Of a stretch of DNA of 64,000 bases, positions 18,333 through 27,122 are shown piece by piece. The notes beneath the pieces were generated by a model that saw nothing but the letters and a program-made list of their open reading frames with translations, had not been told where the DNA came from and did no database searches. Position numbers and translations under genes: made by a program. The stretch spans positions 4,036 to 68,035 of the forward strand of contig UQKV01000007.1 in NCBI GenBank assembly GCA_900541665.1. The letters run 5' to 3'. The DNA is from an uncultured Collinsella sp. GTDB taxonomy: Bacteria > Actinomycetota > Coriobacteriia > Coriobacteriales > Coriobacteriaceae. Every line of letters starts with the position of its first letter. The first letter of the stretch is position 1.

Positions 18333-18417
18333 ATATGTCAACCGTTTGCCGACGACTGGAACTGCGAAAAGACGTATTGGTGTGAAAACGTTTGACATAT
18401 GAAAACGATTGACATAT
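18333..18417 (+). promoter_or_regulatory. Three LacI-type operator sites in front of the GH32-PTS genes
   Basis: GAAAACGTTTGACATAT (18384-18400) and GAAAACGATTGACATAT (18401-18417) are directly abutting 17-bp repeats. A third site in reverse orientation, ATATGTCAACCGTTTGCC, lies at 18333-18350. The spacing could allow looping between the distant and the paired sites. Confidence 0.7.
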
Positions 18418-18463
18418 CTTGCAGTTGTACCGAGTTAGTATCTCGTGAGAAAGGAAGTCTCGG

Positions 18464-19846
18464 ATGCACAAGGTGTATTACCAGCCTGAGGGAATTTGGG
18501 TAGGCGACATCATGCCGTACGGCGAGGACGGCACGTTCTATCTCTATCATCAGCGTGACACGCGAAACCCCGGACCTTTCGGAGAGCCGTTTGGCTGGGC
18601 ACTCGCGACAACCAAGGACTTCGTCAATTACAAAGACTTTGGCGAGAGCCTTGAGCGTGGCGGCGACGAGGAAGTCGACCAGTATGTTTATGCCGGCACG
18701 GTGTTTAAGGTGGGCGACAAGTACCATGCGCTCTACACTGGTTGCAATCGCGATAAGGTCAAGGCACGCTTGATGAAGCAGGTTCTTCTTCACGCAACGA
18801 GTGACGACGCCGTCAAGTGGGAGAAGAACATCGCCGAGACGCTGCTTCCGCCCCAGGAGGGTTACGATGACCGCAACTGGCGCGATCCCTTTGTGCTGTG
18901 GGATGAGGAGAACGAAGAGTACATGCTCATCCTCGGCACGCGTGTGGGCGAGGACAAGCGTCTGATGACCGGTCGTCTGGTCAAGTTCACCTCCAAGGAC
19001 CTGGATACCTGGGAGTTCCAAGGCGACTGGTGGAATCCGGGCCTGTACACCATGTTCGAGATGCCTGATCTCTTTAAGATGGGCGACTGGTGGTATCTGG
19101 TGTTCTCCGAGTACAGTGATGGCAACAAGACCCGTTATCGCATGTCTCGCTCTATCAACGGTCCTTGGATCACTCCTGCGGACGATTCCTTCGATGGCCG
19201 CGCGTACTATGCCGCGCGTACCGCATTTGACGGCGAGCGCCGCGTTCTCTTTGGTTGGGTTCCTACGCGTGACGAGGGCGGCGACCCCAGCTCTTACCTG
19301 TGGGGTGGCACCTTTATGCCCCTCGAGATCGTTCAGCGTGCCGACGGAACGCTCGGCACCAAGCTTCCTGACAGCATGCTTGGCGCCTTTGGCGAGGCTA
19401 AGGCAGTCGAGGCCTTTGAGCTCTCCTGCGAGTCGGGCAAGGTCGAGCAGGTGCTCGCCGCGGATGCCGGTTCCACCTATATGCTCGACGCCGACATCGA
19501 GCTCGCCGGTGACGCTGCCGGCTTCTCGGTGAAGCTTGCCGAGGACGCCGAGTCCGGTCTTGCCTATGAGTTCCGCGCCAACCTGCGTGAGGGCAAGCTC
19601 GAGTTTACGGCGGCCCCCCAGTATCCGTGGTTCCAGGTCAACAACATGGGCCTCGAGCGTCCGTTGTTCTTTAAGGGCGAGGGCACTCATCATGTGCGCC
19701 TGGTCGTTGACGACGATATCGCGACCATCTTTGTCGATGATGTTGCGCTTAACGCTCGATTCTGCAATAAGCAGGGCCAGGGTGTGGCGCTGACGGTCAC
19801 CGACGGTACGCTTAAGTGCGCAAATGCAACGATCGCGTCTCTGTAA
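18464..19846 (+). CDS. Glycoside hydrolase family 32 protein with a non-canonical first motif
   Basis: A 460-residue beta-fructosidase-type enzyme: a five-bladed propeller (to ~residue 300) and a C-terminal beta-sandwich. RDP (140-142) and the general-acid motif FEMPDLF (Glu199) are clear. The nucleophile motif, normally WxNDPNG, reads WVGDIMPYG with Asp15 as the likely nucleophile. This places it in a divergent branch of GH32. It has no signal peptide and lies before the PTS gene, so it likely acts on a phosphorylated or imported fructoside. The ribosome binding site GAAAGGAAGTC fits. It is distinct from the canonical GH32 at 21439. Confidence 0.85.
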   Translation: MHKVYYQPEGIWVGDIMPYGEDGTFYLYHQRDTRNPGPFGEPFGWALATTKDFVNYKDFGESLERGGDEEVDQYVYAGTVFKVGDKYHALYTGCNRDKVKARLMKQVLLHATSDDAVKWEKNIAETLLPPQEGYDDRNWRDPFVLWDEENEEYMLILGTRVGEDKRLMTGRLVKFTSKDLDTWEFQGDWWNPGLYTMFEMPDLFKMGDWWYLVFSEYSDGNKTRYRMSRSINGPWITPADDSFDGRAYYAARTAFDGERRVLFGWVPTRDEGGDPSSYLWGGTFMPLEIVQRADGTLGTKLPDSMLGAFGEAKAVEAFELSCESGKVEQVLAADAGSTYMLDADIELAGDAAGFSVKLAEDAESGLAYEFRANLREGKLEFTAAPQYPWFQVNNMGLERPLFFKGEGTHHVRLVVDDDIATIFVDDVALNARFCNKQGQGVALTVTDGTLKCANATIASL

Positions 19847-19891
19847 TGGCATCAAAACGTCTTATGATTTCGTAAAGGAATGGAGAGGAAC

Positions 19892-21343
19892 ATGGACTAC
19901 AAAGTAGTGTCTCAGCAAGTCGTCGATAACGTCGGCGGTCTGGAGAACATCGAGGGCGCCACGCATTGCGTTACGCGTCTGCGTCTGGTGCTCAAGGATA
20001 CGAGCAAGTACAACAAGGCCGAGCTCGAGAACATCGATGGCGTCAAGGGCGTGCTGTACAACAGCGGCCAGCTCATGATCATCTTCGGTACCGGTACCGT
20101 CAACAAGGTCTACGATGAGTTTATGGCTCTGACGGGCGTTAAGGAGATCAGCGCTTCCGAGGTCAAGGGCGCCGAGGCGGACAAGAAGGGCAAGTTCTTC
20201 TCGGTCCTCAAGGTATTCTCGGACATCTTTATCCCCATCATTCCCGCTTTCGTCGGCGCTGCTATCATCATCGGCCTTAAGTCGCTGATCGTTGCCAACG
20301 GCCTCTTTGGCATGGAGGGCAGCCTTGCCGACCACAGCGAGTTCCTCAAGAACCTCGCAAGCTTCTTTGCCATTATCGCCACCACGTTTGACTACCTGCC
20401 TGTCCTGGTTATGTACAGCGCGGTCAAGCGTTTTGGCGGTAACCCGATCCTGGGCATCCTCGTCGGTATCGTCATGGTTCACCCGAGCCTTATGAACCGT
20501 AACACGTTCGTTATGGACCCGACGGGTGCTGAGTACTGGAACTTCGGTCCGCTCTCCATTCCCATGGTTGCTTTCCAGGGCGGCGTGTTCCCTGCAATCC
20601 TGACTGCCTGGTTTATGGCCAAGGTCGAGAAGATTGCCCAGAAGTACATCCCCGAGGTCGTCTCGTTCGTCTTTGTCCCGACCGTTACCCTGATTCTTGC
20701 TAACGTCGCCCTGTTCACCGTGTTCGGCCCGCTCGGCAACCTGATCGGCGACGTCCTCGCCGGCGTAATCGATATCCTGTACAACAGGATGGGCGTCTTT
20801 GGTGCCTTTGTCTTCGCCGCGTTCCTGCAGCCGCTTGTCGTTACCGGTACGCATCAGTTCATCCAGGGTATCGAGGCAAACCTCGTTGCCACGACTGGCT
20901 TCAACTACATCCAGGCCATCTGGTCGGTTTCCATCATCGCCCAGGGTGGCGGCGCCATCGGCATGTACCTCATTCACAAGAAGCATTCCAAAGAGCGCAA
21001 CATCTGCATGTCGTCCTTTATCCCGACGCTGGTCGGAATCTCCGAGCCCGCTATCTTCGCTGCAAACATGCGCTACTCGATCATCCCGTTCATCTGCGCA
21101 TGCATCGGTGCAGGCTGCGGCGGTGCCTTCGTGAAGCTCTTTGAGGTGCGCGCCATCGGTCAGGGTCTGACCGGTGTGCTTGGCCTGCTCATCGTCACAC
21201 CCGAGACTCTCGTGTGGTATGTGGCTGGCAATCTCATCGCCTTCATCGTGCCGATCGTCTTGATCTTTGCCTACAACAAGGCAAAGGGCGTGCCGACCAC
21301 CGATGAAGAGGGCGCTGGCGCTGGCTTCGACGTTAGCTTCTAG
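19892..21343 (+). CDS. PTS EIIBC component, sucrose/glucoside type
   Basis: Imports and phosphorylates a sugar. The EIIB domain occupies about residues 1-85, with the phosphorylated Cys26 in THCVTRLRL. A ten-span EIIC domain follows (about 110-470), with PVLVMYSAVKRFGGNP and the GISEPAIF block typical of sucrose/trehalose/beta-glucoside permeases. No EIIA domain is present, so phosphate must come from another protein, commonly the glucose EIIA. GGAGAGGAAC before the ATG at 19892 sets the start; an in-frame ATG four codons earlier overlaps that site. Flanking GH32 genes make sucrose the likely substrate. Confidence 0.92.
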   Translation: MDYKVVSQQVVDNVGGLENIEGATHCVTRLRLVLKDTSKYNKAELENIDGVKGVLYNSGQLMIIFGTGTVNKVYDEFMALTGVKEISASEVKGAEADKKGKFFSVLKVFSDIFIPIIPAFVGAAIIIGLKSLIVANGLFGMEGSLADHSEFLKNLASFFAIIATTFDYLPVLVMYSAVKRFGGNPILGILVGIVMVHPSLMNRNTFVMDPTGAEYWNFGPLSIPMVAFQGGVFPAILTAWFMAKVEKIAQKYIPEVVSFVFVPTVTLILANVALFTVFGPLGNLIGDVLAGVIDILYNRMGVFGAFVFAAFLQPLVVTGTHQFIQGIEANLVATTGFNYIQAIWSVSIIAQGGGAIGMYLIHKKHSKERNICMSSFIPTLVGISEPAIFAANMRYSIIPFICACIGAGCGGAFVKLFEVRAIGQGLTGVLGLLIVTPETLVWYVAGNLIAFIVPIVLIFAYNKAKGVPTTDEEGAGAGFDVSF

Positions 21344-21438
21344 TTGAGCCGTTCAGCGTAATGTGCGGATAAGTCCATTTGGGGAAGGGCGTTCGGCTCG
21401 TGTGAGTCGAGCGTCCTTTCCTATAGACGAGAAGGTCA

Positions 21439-22887
21439 ATGGCGATGTTTAATCAAAAAAACAAGGTGATGCGTGCGGACTATGAGCAGTGGCGTGCCGG
21501 ACAGGATGAGACGGCGGCTCGCATCGCGTCCGACCCCGATAGGCTTTTGTTCCATGTGGAGCCTGAGCTTGGCTGGCTCAACGACCCCAATGGTTTGGTT
21601 CAGATTGGTGATACGTATCACATCTATCATCAATACGATCCGTTCGATGCTGCGCATGGCGGTCCAGTGCTTTGGAACCATCTGACGACAAAGGATTTTG
21701 TGACGTACGAGAATCACGGCCCCGTGCTGTTCCCCGATTCCGATTTGGATTCGAGTGGAGCGTATTCTGGTTCTGCCTTTGTACGTGATGGCAAGATTCA
21801 CTACTTCTATACCGGCAACGTTAAGCATTTTGACCGCGATGATTACGACTACGTGTTGACGGGCCGTGAGCAAAACCAGATTCATATGGTTGCCGAGAAT
21901 CCCGACGAATTGGGCGAGAAGTGCATAGCTGTTGGACCGGTCGATTACCCCGACGATATCGGTACGCACGTGCGCGACCCCAAGATCCTTGAGCACGATG
22001 GTATCTACTACATGGTTCTGGGCGCTCGTACGAAAGACGACCGTGGCTGCGTGCTTGTCTATACCTCGCGCAATCTTGAGGACTGGAGCTATGCGACGCG
22101 CATTGAGTTGGGCGAGAAGTTTGGCTTTATGTGGGAGTGCCCCGATCTGTTTGAGCTCGATGGCGAGCTTATTCTCGTTTGCTGTCCGCAGGGTGTGCCT
22201 GCCGATGGTTGGCGTTACCGCAATCCGCATCAGTGCGTGTGGTTCCCCATCGAGGCCGATTGGGAGGCGCCGAGCTTTAAAATCGTCAGGCAGGGCATGC
22301 CCCCGATGGTCGATGCCGGTTTTGATTTCTATGCTCCGCAGTCCTTTGAGGATGCTGCAGGCCGGCGTTTGATGATCGGATGGTCGGGTTGCCCCGACGC
22401 GACGGCAGAAAACCCGACGGTGGCGCGCGGATGGCAGTGCGCGTTGACGGTGCCGAGAGAGCTGAGCATACGCGATGGTAAGCTCTGCCAGCAGCCGGCG
22501 CACGAGATTGAGAGGATGCGCGGTGACTGCGTTCGCGCGACAGGCGGTGAAACCGTTGAGGAGCCGGGCCGCCTGTTTGATCTTGTGGTTTCCTGTGAGG
22601 GCGCCAAGATGGCCGAGCTCGAAATCCGCAAGGGTGTCTTTGTGCGTTATGCGGACGGGATGCTTACCCTCGACATGGGTGACGAAGGCTATGGGCGCGA
22701 CCAGAGGTCGATCGAGCTCAGCGAGCTTCGCGACCTGCGCGTGCTTTCGGACACTACGATGGTCGAGATTTTTGCCAACGGTGGCGAGGCGGCACTTACG
22801 AGCCGTACCTATTCGCCGGCGGTTCCGGCGATGGAGCTGCACGCCGAGGGTGCGGCATCGATGAATTTCTACCGCCTCGTGCATTAA
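21439..22887 (+). CDS. scrB: Sucrose-6-phosphate hydrolase (GH32)
   Basis: Splits sucrose 6-phosphate into glucose 6-phosphate and fructose after PTS uptake. This 482-residue protein has all three GH32 signatures in standard form: WLNDPNG (Asp49 nucleophile), RDPK (Asp180) and WECPDLF (Glu233 general acid). No signal peptide, so it is cytoplasmic. It lies about 95 bp after the PTS gene and is probably part of the same transcript, controlled by the upstream LacI protein. The paired divergent GH32 at 18464 suggests a second fructoside is used too. Confidence 0.92.
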   Translation: MAMFNQKNKVMRADYEQWRAGQDETAARIASDPDRLLFHVEPELGWLNDPNGLVQIGDTYHIYHQYDPFDAAHGGPVLWNHLTTKDFVTYENHGPVLFPDSDLDSSGAYSGSAFVRDGKIHYFYTGNVKHFDRDDYDYVLTGREQNQIHMVAENPDELGEKCIAVGPVDYPDDIGTHVRDPKILEHDGIYYMVLGARTKDDRGCVLVYTSRNLEDWSYATRIELGEKFGFMWECPDLFELDGELILVCCPQGVPADGWRYRNPHQCVWFPIEADWEAPSFKIVRQGMPPMVDAGFDFYAPQSFEDAAGRRLMIGWSGCPDATAENPTVARGWQCALTVPRELSIRDGKLCQQPAHEIERMRGDCVRATGGETVEEPGRLFDLVVSCEGAKMAELEIRKGVFVRYADGMLTLDMGDEGYGRDQRSIELSELRDLRVLSDTTMVEIFANGGEAALTSRTYSPAVPAMELHAEGAASMNFYRLVH

Positions 22888-23038
22888 CCGTGTGTGGAGC
22901 ACGATTGGATTTGCTGGACGGAATGTGTCGCAGTTGTCGCGGCCAACTACCGCTTACCGCATATAGTGACCGTTTGCGGAATAAGTAACACTCCTTAATA
23001 AACCGTGTAGAATCTCAGATAAGCACGGAGTTTTCCAG

Positions 23039-23081
23039 GGAGACGCTGTCCTTTGTTATGTGCAAAGGGCGGCGTCTCTTT
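23039..23081 (+). terminator. Hairpin ending the sucrose locus
   Basis: GGAGACGC and GCGTCTCTTT enclose an inner stem of CCTTTG/CAAAGG. It is followed by a short T-run. A possible -10 box TAGAAT just upstream (23009) means it might instead lie in the degV leader. Confidence 0.6.
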
Positions 23082-23164
23082 GGCGCTTGGGGGTCGTTCT
23101 GTAGCAGGACGGCGGGCGTGTGTCACATATTAAAAAGCCAACGTCGAGATGGGTCGTGATAATA

Positions 23165-24019
23165 ATGGGCAAGTACATAATCGTGGTTGAATCTGGTTCG
23201 GATGTGACGCCAGAGCTCTGCGAGCGCTACGGCATCGTGCGCGTGCCTATGCATGTCACGATTGGTGACGAGACCGTCGAGGACGGCTCGATCGATCCGC
23301 TCGAGATTTATTCGCGCTGCAACGAGTTTGGCGTGATGCCCAAGACCAGCGGCTGTGCGCCGGCAGATTTTGCGCATGTGTACGACCGCATCCATGCCGA
23401 GCAACCCGACGCGACCATTCTGCATCTTGCATATTCCGAGGCCACGACCTGCTCGCATCAATCATCGAAGATCGCCGCCAAGGGTCGCGACTACGTCTAC
23501 TCCATGGACACGCGTTTTGTCTCGGTGGGCCAGTCGCTTGTTGTCGTCGAGACCGCCAAATACATCGAGGCTCACCCCGATGCCACCGTCGACGAGATCT
23601 TCGCCTTCGCGAACTCCGTCATGGACCGCGTGCTGCTGGGCTTTGTTCCTACCGATCTTGCCTTCCTTAAGGCGGGCGGTCGCTTGTCCAACGTCGCATT
23701 CCTTGGCGCACATCTGCTCAAGATTAAGCCCTGCATTGAGGTGACGGGCGGCAAGTTCGTGGCGACCAAGAAGTTCCGCGGCTCTATGCTCAAGTGCGCC
23801 CGCGCCTTTATTGACCACATGGTTGCGAAGGGCGAGATCGACTACTCGCACATTGGCCTGGCGTATTCGGTAGGCCTTTCCCAGGAGCTGCGCGACGACA
23901 TGGAAGTCTATGCGCACGACCTGGGCTTTAAGGACATTACCTGGACTCAGGTCGGCGGCGTCATCTCGAGCCACTGCGGCCCGACCGCCTTCGGTGCGGT
24001 GCTCACGCTTAAAGCGTAA
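23165..24019 (+). CDS. DegV-family fatty-acid-binding protein
   Basis: A 284-residue protein with the DegV fold. It opens with KYIIVVESGSDVTPEL, has MPKTSGCAPADFAHVY and HLAYSEATTCSHQSSKIAA, and a C-terminal domain with LKAGGRLSN and the GGVISSHCGPTAFGAV end. DegV (FakB-like) proteins hold a fatty acid for phosphorylation by FakA; no FakA partner is adjacent. The start at 23165 fits the domain boundary; an upstream extension of 15 codons has little family resemblance. Single gene with its own leader. Confidence 0.88.
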   Translation: MGKYIIVVESGSDVTPELCERYGIVRVPMHVTIGDETVEDGSIDPLEIYSRCNEFGVMPKTSGCAPADFAHVYDRIHAEQPDATILHLAYSEATTCSHQSSKIAAKGRDYVYSMDTRFVSVGQSLVVVETAKYIEAHPDATVDEIFAFANSVMDRVLLGFVPTDLAFLKAGGRLSNVAFLGAHLLKIKPCIEVTGGKFVATKKFRGSMLKCARAFIDHMVAKGEIDYSHIGLAYSVGLSQELRDDMEVYAHDLGFKDITWTQVGGVISSHCGPTAFGAVLTLKA

Positions 24020-24097
24020 AGGCCGCAGGCGAGCGTTCTTCAGCCTGACATCTCGACGTAGACCCCAGCCATGGTGATGGGGGATAGATTAAAACGT

Positions 24098-24146
24098 GCC
24101 ATTCTAGCCCGAGACGTTTAAACGCAAGCACATGGGCTAGAATGGC
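24098..24146. repeat. 13-bp inverted repeat upstream of the PFL activase gene
   Basis: GCCATTCTAGCCC and GGGCTAGAATGGC are perfect arms around a 23-base loop that includes GTTTAAAC. It lies about 50 bases before the activase start. It could be an operator or an mRNA hairpin; no relative was found elsewhere in the window. Confidence 0.5.
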
Positions 24147-24193
24147 TCTGGCATTTTAATTGGTTGCATCCAAGGAGAGGCAAGGTAGCGCGA

Positions 24194-25012
24194 ATGGCAG
24201 AAATGACGCTTGAGGGTGTGGACGCTCGTCCCGAGGACTCTGCGTTTGCCCTTGGCCGCGTGCATTCGATCGAGACGATGGGGACGGTCGACGGACCCGG
24301 CATCCGCTTCGTAGTGTTTGTCCAAGGCTGCCCCATGCGCTGTGCGTATTGCCACAACCCCGATACCTGGTCGGTTAACGGCGGCACGATGGTGACCGTC
24401 GAGCACCTTATGGACGAGTTCCAGAGTAACCATGAGTTTTACCGCAGCGGTGGTATTACGGTGTCCGGCGGCGAGCCGCTCCTGCAGCCTGAGTTTTTGG
24501 CCGACCTGTTCCACGCCATGCACAATAACCACGATGGTCGTGTGCACACCTGCTTGGATAGCTGCGGCTATGCGTTCGATCCCGCGCATCCCGAGAAGTT
24601 CGATGCCGTGCTCAACGAGACCGACATGGTACTGCTCGATATTAAGCATGCCGACCCGGTCGAGCATAAAAAGCTGACTGGGTGCGATCCCGCACGCATT
24701 CTGGCGTTTGGCGATGAGCTTGCACGTCGCAAGATCAAGGTCGTTATCCGCCACGTGGTGGTGCCGGGCATTACCGACACGGTGGAGGAGTGCGAGAAGC
24801 TCGGTCGCCTCATCGCTCCATGGCACAACGTGGTGGGCCTGGAAATGCTGCCGTATCACACGATGGGTGTCGTCAAGTACGAGCAACTGGGCATTCCCTA
24901 TAAGCTCGAGGGCGTGCCCCAGATGGATACCGCGCGCATGCCCGAGCTGCGCAACGCCGTCATGGCCGGCATGAAAGAGCGCCGCGCCGAACTCAAAAAC
25001 GCCATCGGCTAG
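24194..25012 (+). CDS. pflA: Pyruvate formate-lyase activating enzyme
   Basis: A radical SAM enzyme that abstracts hydrogen from the PFL glycine to create the protein radical. The cluster motif CxxxCxxC is at Cys46, Cys50 and Cys53 (GCPMRCAYCHNPDTW), followed by GGITVSGGEPLLQPEF. Length (272 residues) is normal, and the extra cysteines of the ferredoxin-type glycyl-radical activases are absent. Start at the ATG 24194. It lies 7 kb from the two PFL genes, separated by the sucrose locus, so it is transcribed independently. It should act on the separate 83-residue glycyl-radical protein, with or without the core bound. Confidence 0.93.
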   Translation: MAEMTLEGVDARPEDSAFALGRVHSIETMGTVDGPGIRFVVFVQGCPMRCAYCHNPDTWSVNGGTMVTVEHLMDEFQSNHEFYRSGGITVSGGEPLLQPEFLADLFHAMHNNHDGRVHTCLDSCGYAFDPAHPEKFDAVLNETDMVLLDIKHADPVEHKKLTGCDPARILAFGDELARRKIKVVIRHVVVPGITDTVEECEKLGRLIAPWHNVVGLEMLPYHTMGVVKYEQLGIPYKLEGVPQMDTARMPELRNAVMAGMKERRAELKNAIG

Positions 25013-25028
25013 CGAGCCATTTTCGTTC

Positions 25029-25073
25029 CCCAAGGGCACTCATTGGGGACAGACTTAAATGAGTGCCCCTGGG
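25029..25073. repeat. Hairpin with GGGGACAG core
   Basis: GGGCACTCATT/AATGAGTGCCC encloses GGGGACAGACTT. The layout (arm, GGGGACAG, arm) is like the six-copy GGGACAGG repeat and the 60697 hairpin, but the arms differ. It is located directly after pflA. Confidence 0.65.
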
Positions 25074-25103
25074 CACCTAGTTGATTGCTAAAGAGCCCCG
25101 TCA

Positions 25104-25170
25104 AGTTGCGGTGGAATAGTTCTTGTTTTTCGGCTTATGCCGTCCAAACAGGAACTATTTCACCGCAACT
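25104..25170. repeat. 67-bp hairpin repeat, copy G1
   Basis: AGTTGCGGTGGAATAGTTC and GGAACTATTTCACCGCAACT are inverted arms. Another 67-bp copy with the same arms lies at 47953-48019, with a different loop. Confidence 0.8.
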
Positions 25171-25189
25171 GCGTTTTGGGCAAAGATAC

Positions 25190-25408
25190 GCAACAGAATC
25201 GGTGTTTTTGCATAGAAACGCCTTTTTATTGTTTAGAGACACCTTAAACGCGACTGAATATCTTTGGAAAGAAATGCCTGCTATCGACATCGATGGCCGT
25301 ACCTATGTCATGAGCGTCATGACATCGATGCCATGGAGTGACCGTTCGAGCGAGGTTACGGCCGCGATTGCAAAGGCTCTGTTTGATACGCGAGCTGCAC
25401 TGGCTTAG
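25190..25408 (+). pseudogene. Possible gene remnant
   Basis: A short open stretch encodes MPAIDIDGRTYVMSVMTSMPWSD and a further helix ending at a stop. The 'GRTYVMSVMTSMPWS' piece looks like the C-terminal strand of serine-hydrolase or beta-lactamase-type proteins, but nothing of the remaining domain is present and no ribosome binding site is evident. It could be a decayed 3' end or chance. The rest of 25013-25486 holds the two hairpins above and the mtnN promoter. Confidence 0.25.
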
Positions 25409-25486
25409 CGTGTTCGTTTGGCGAGGTCAAACAAAATGCTGGTACCATACCTTGGTTGAGAATTTCGTATAGGTTTGGGGAATGGT

Positions 25487-26227
25487 ATGGCTACCATCGC
25501 GATTATCGGTGCGCTCGAAAAAGAGATCATGCAGATTAAGGAAGAGCTGAGCGACGTTTGCGAGGCACGGGAGGCAGGCTTGACCGTTGTGAACGGTGAG
25601 CTCGACGGCCTGACAGTTGTCGCCACAACGGCGGGCATGGGCACGGTGAACGCCGCCGCTGCAACACAGCACCTCATTAGCAAGTATGCTCCGCAGGCTG
25701 TTGTGTTTTCGGGCATTGCGGGCGGTTTGAACCCCAAGCTCCATATCGACGACGTGGTCATTGGCAAACGCCTACGCTATCTGGATACCGATACCGCGCT
25801 TATCGCCGAGTCCGCACCGGGGCTCGAGGAGTTTGGCTCGACGCCCGCGCTGGTCGATATTGCCGCCGACGTGCTCGCTGAGCGTGGGTTTGTTGATGCT
25901 TCGAAAAATGCAGTCGCTTCGAACGAGGGCACCAAGCAGTTCCTGGTCGGCACGATTGCCACGGGTAACCGCTTTGTGACGGGCGCCACCATGCGCAACG
26001 ACGCTATCGAGGCGACGCATGCCGATTGTGTCGGCATGGAGGGCGCGGCAATTGCCCATGTCGCAACCAAAAATGGTGTCGATTGCCTGGTGTTGCGCGC
26101 TATCAGCGATAATTGTGACGAGGCGTACGATGCAATTTGCGAGCGAGAGTTCGATCTGTTCGAGTACGCGCGTGTCGCAAGTGACATTACGCTCGATATC
26201 GTCCGCCGCATTGCCGCTGCGCAATAG
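25487..26227 (+). CDS. mtnN: 5'-methylthioadenosine/S-adenosylhomocysteine nucleosidase
   Basis: Cleaves the glycosidic bond of methylthioadenosine and S-adenosylhomocysteine. The 246-residue protein starts MATIAIIGALEKEI, has VVATTAGMGTVNAA, VFSGIAGGL, and the purine/ribose site block ADCVGMEGAAIAHVA followed by RAISDNCDE, in which the catalytic Asp would be expected within SDN. ATG at 25487 preferred over an upstream TTG. A single-gene unit or start of an operon with engB (about 40 bp gap). Confidence 0.92.
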   Translation: MATIAIIGALEKEIMQIKEELSDVCEAREAGLTVVNGELDGLTVVATTAGMGTVNAAAATQHLISKYAPQAVVFSGIAGGLNPKLHIDDVVIGKRLRYLDTDTALIAESAPGLEEFGSTPALVDIAADVLAERGFVDASKNAVASNEGTKQFLVGTIATGNRFVTGATMRNDAIEATHADCVGMEGAAIAHVATKNGVDCLVLRAISDNCDEAYDAICEREFDLFEYARVASDITLDIVRRIAAAQ

Positions 26228-26265
26228 CGCGTCTATTTGTAAGAACCTACGACCAAGGAGTGTCC

Positions 26266-26856
26266 ATGGCCGATTCCATTAACTACCAGCTTGCCAAGTT
26301 CGTCGCCAGCTATGGCAAGGTTTCGCAGATTCCCGAGTCCACCTGCCCCGAGGTGAGCTTTGTCGGCCGCTCCAACGTGGGCAAGTCGTCGATTATGAAC
26401 AAGCTATTTGGCCGCAAGAACCTAGTCAAGGTTTCCAGTACGCCGGGCAAGACGAGCAACATCAACTTCTTTGAGGCCGATGACGTGCATTTCGTGGACC
26501 TGCCGGGTTACGGTTTCGCCCGTCGCTCCAAGGCCGAGCGCGACCGCTGGGCCGAGCTTATCGGCGACTTTTTCGACTCCGAGCGCAGCTTTAACTTGGT
26601 GGTCTCGCTGGTGGACATTCGTCACGACCCCAGCAAGCTCGACCACGACATGATCGACTACCTGCAGGGCAACGAGTTCAACTTTATCGTCTGCCTCACC
26701 AAGGCCGACAAACTCAGCCGCACCCAGCAGGCCCGCCAAGCAGCAGCCATCAAAAAGCAGCTCAACGTCCCGGCCGAGAACGTGATCATCACAAGCTCCC
26801 AGACTGGCACCGGCATCGACGAACTCAAGCGCCGCATCGCCGAGGCCTGCCTCTAG
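26266..26856 (+). CDS. engB: Ribosome biogenesis GTP-binding protein EngB/YsxC
   Basis: Small GTPase needed for assembly of the large ribosomal subunit. In its 196 residues all nucleotide-binding motifs are visible: GRSNVGKSS (G1), TPGKTSNINFF (G2), DLPGYGFA (G3) and TKADK (G4). The ATG at 26266 is preceded by AAGGAG. It lies just downstream of mtnN and converges with thrB, with a long palindrome in between. Confidence 0.94.
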   Translation: MADSINYQLAKFVASYGKVSQIPESTCPEVSFVGRSNVGKSSIMNKLFGRKNLVKVSSTPGKTSNINFFEADDVHFVDLPGYGFARRSKAERDRWAELIGDFFDSERSFNLVVSLVDIRHDPSKLDHDMIDYLQGNEFNFIVCLTKADKLSRTQQARQAAAIKKQLNVPAENVIITSSQTGTGIDELKRRIAEACL

Positions 26857-26935
26857 TAAGGGCTCCAGCCTAGCAAGAGCCCCTACCAATAAAAAGCCAA
26901 ACTATCAGCCTGGCGCCCCTTCAAAGCGTGGGTCC

Positions 26936-27122
26936 CTGTAGACATCGCTAGCCACGTTGCCATAGGGCCACCCAGGGGCATCCCCTTAAAAACATTCCGC
27001 AGCACGAGGCCCGCTTATCCGTAGCTCCGAAGGAGCAGGATAAGCGGGCCTCAAGTGCGAGGACGTTTTTAAGGGGATGCCCCTGGGTGGCCCGGACAGA
27101 CCGATCGGCGATGTCTACAGGT
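26936..27122. repeat. Long palindrome with conserved internal loop, copy LP2, with extra outer arms
   Basis: The core (26965-27093) has arms GGGCCACCCAGGGGCATCCC and complement, then AACATTCCGCAG facing CGAGGACGTT, the same internal loop as LP1 in reverse orientation. The pair next to the loop is GCAC/GTGC. Outside the core a second inverted pair, CTGTAGACATCGC and GCGATGTCTACAG, includes the last codons and stop of thrB. It lies between convergent engB and thrB. Confidence 0.85.

Noticed and set aside
22950..22990. Additional LacI-type operator (GCAAACGGTCACTATATG on the minus strand)
   Set aside because: It shares the ACGGT centre and ATATG end with the operator at 18333 but lacks the TTGACA half, and it lies after the locus. 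Kept only as a weak possibility.
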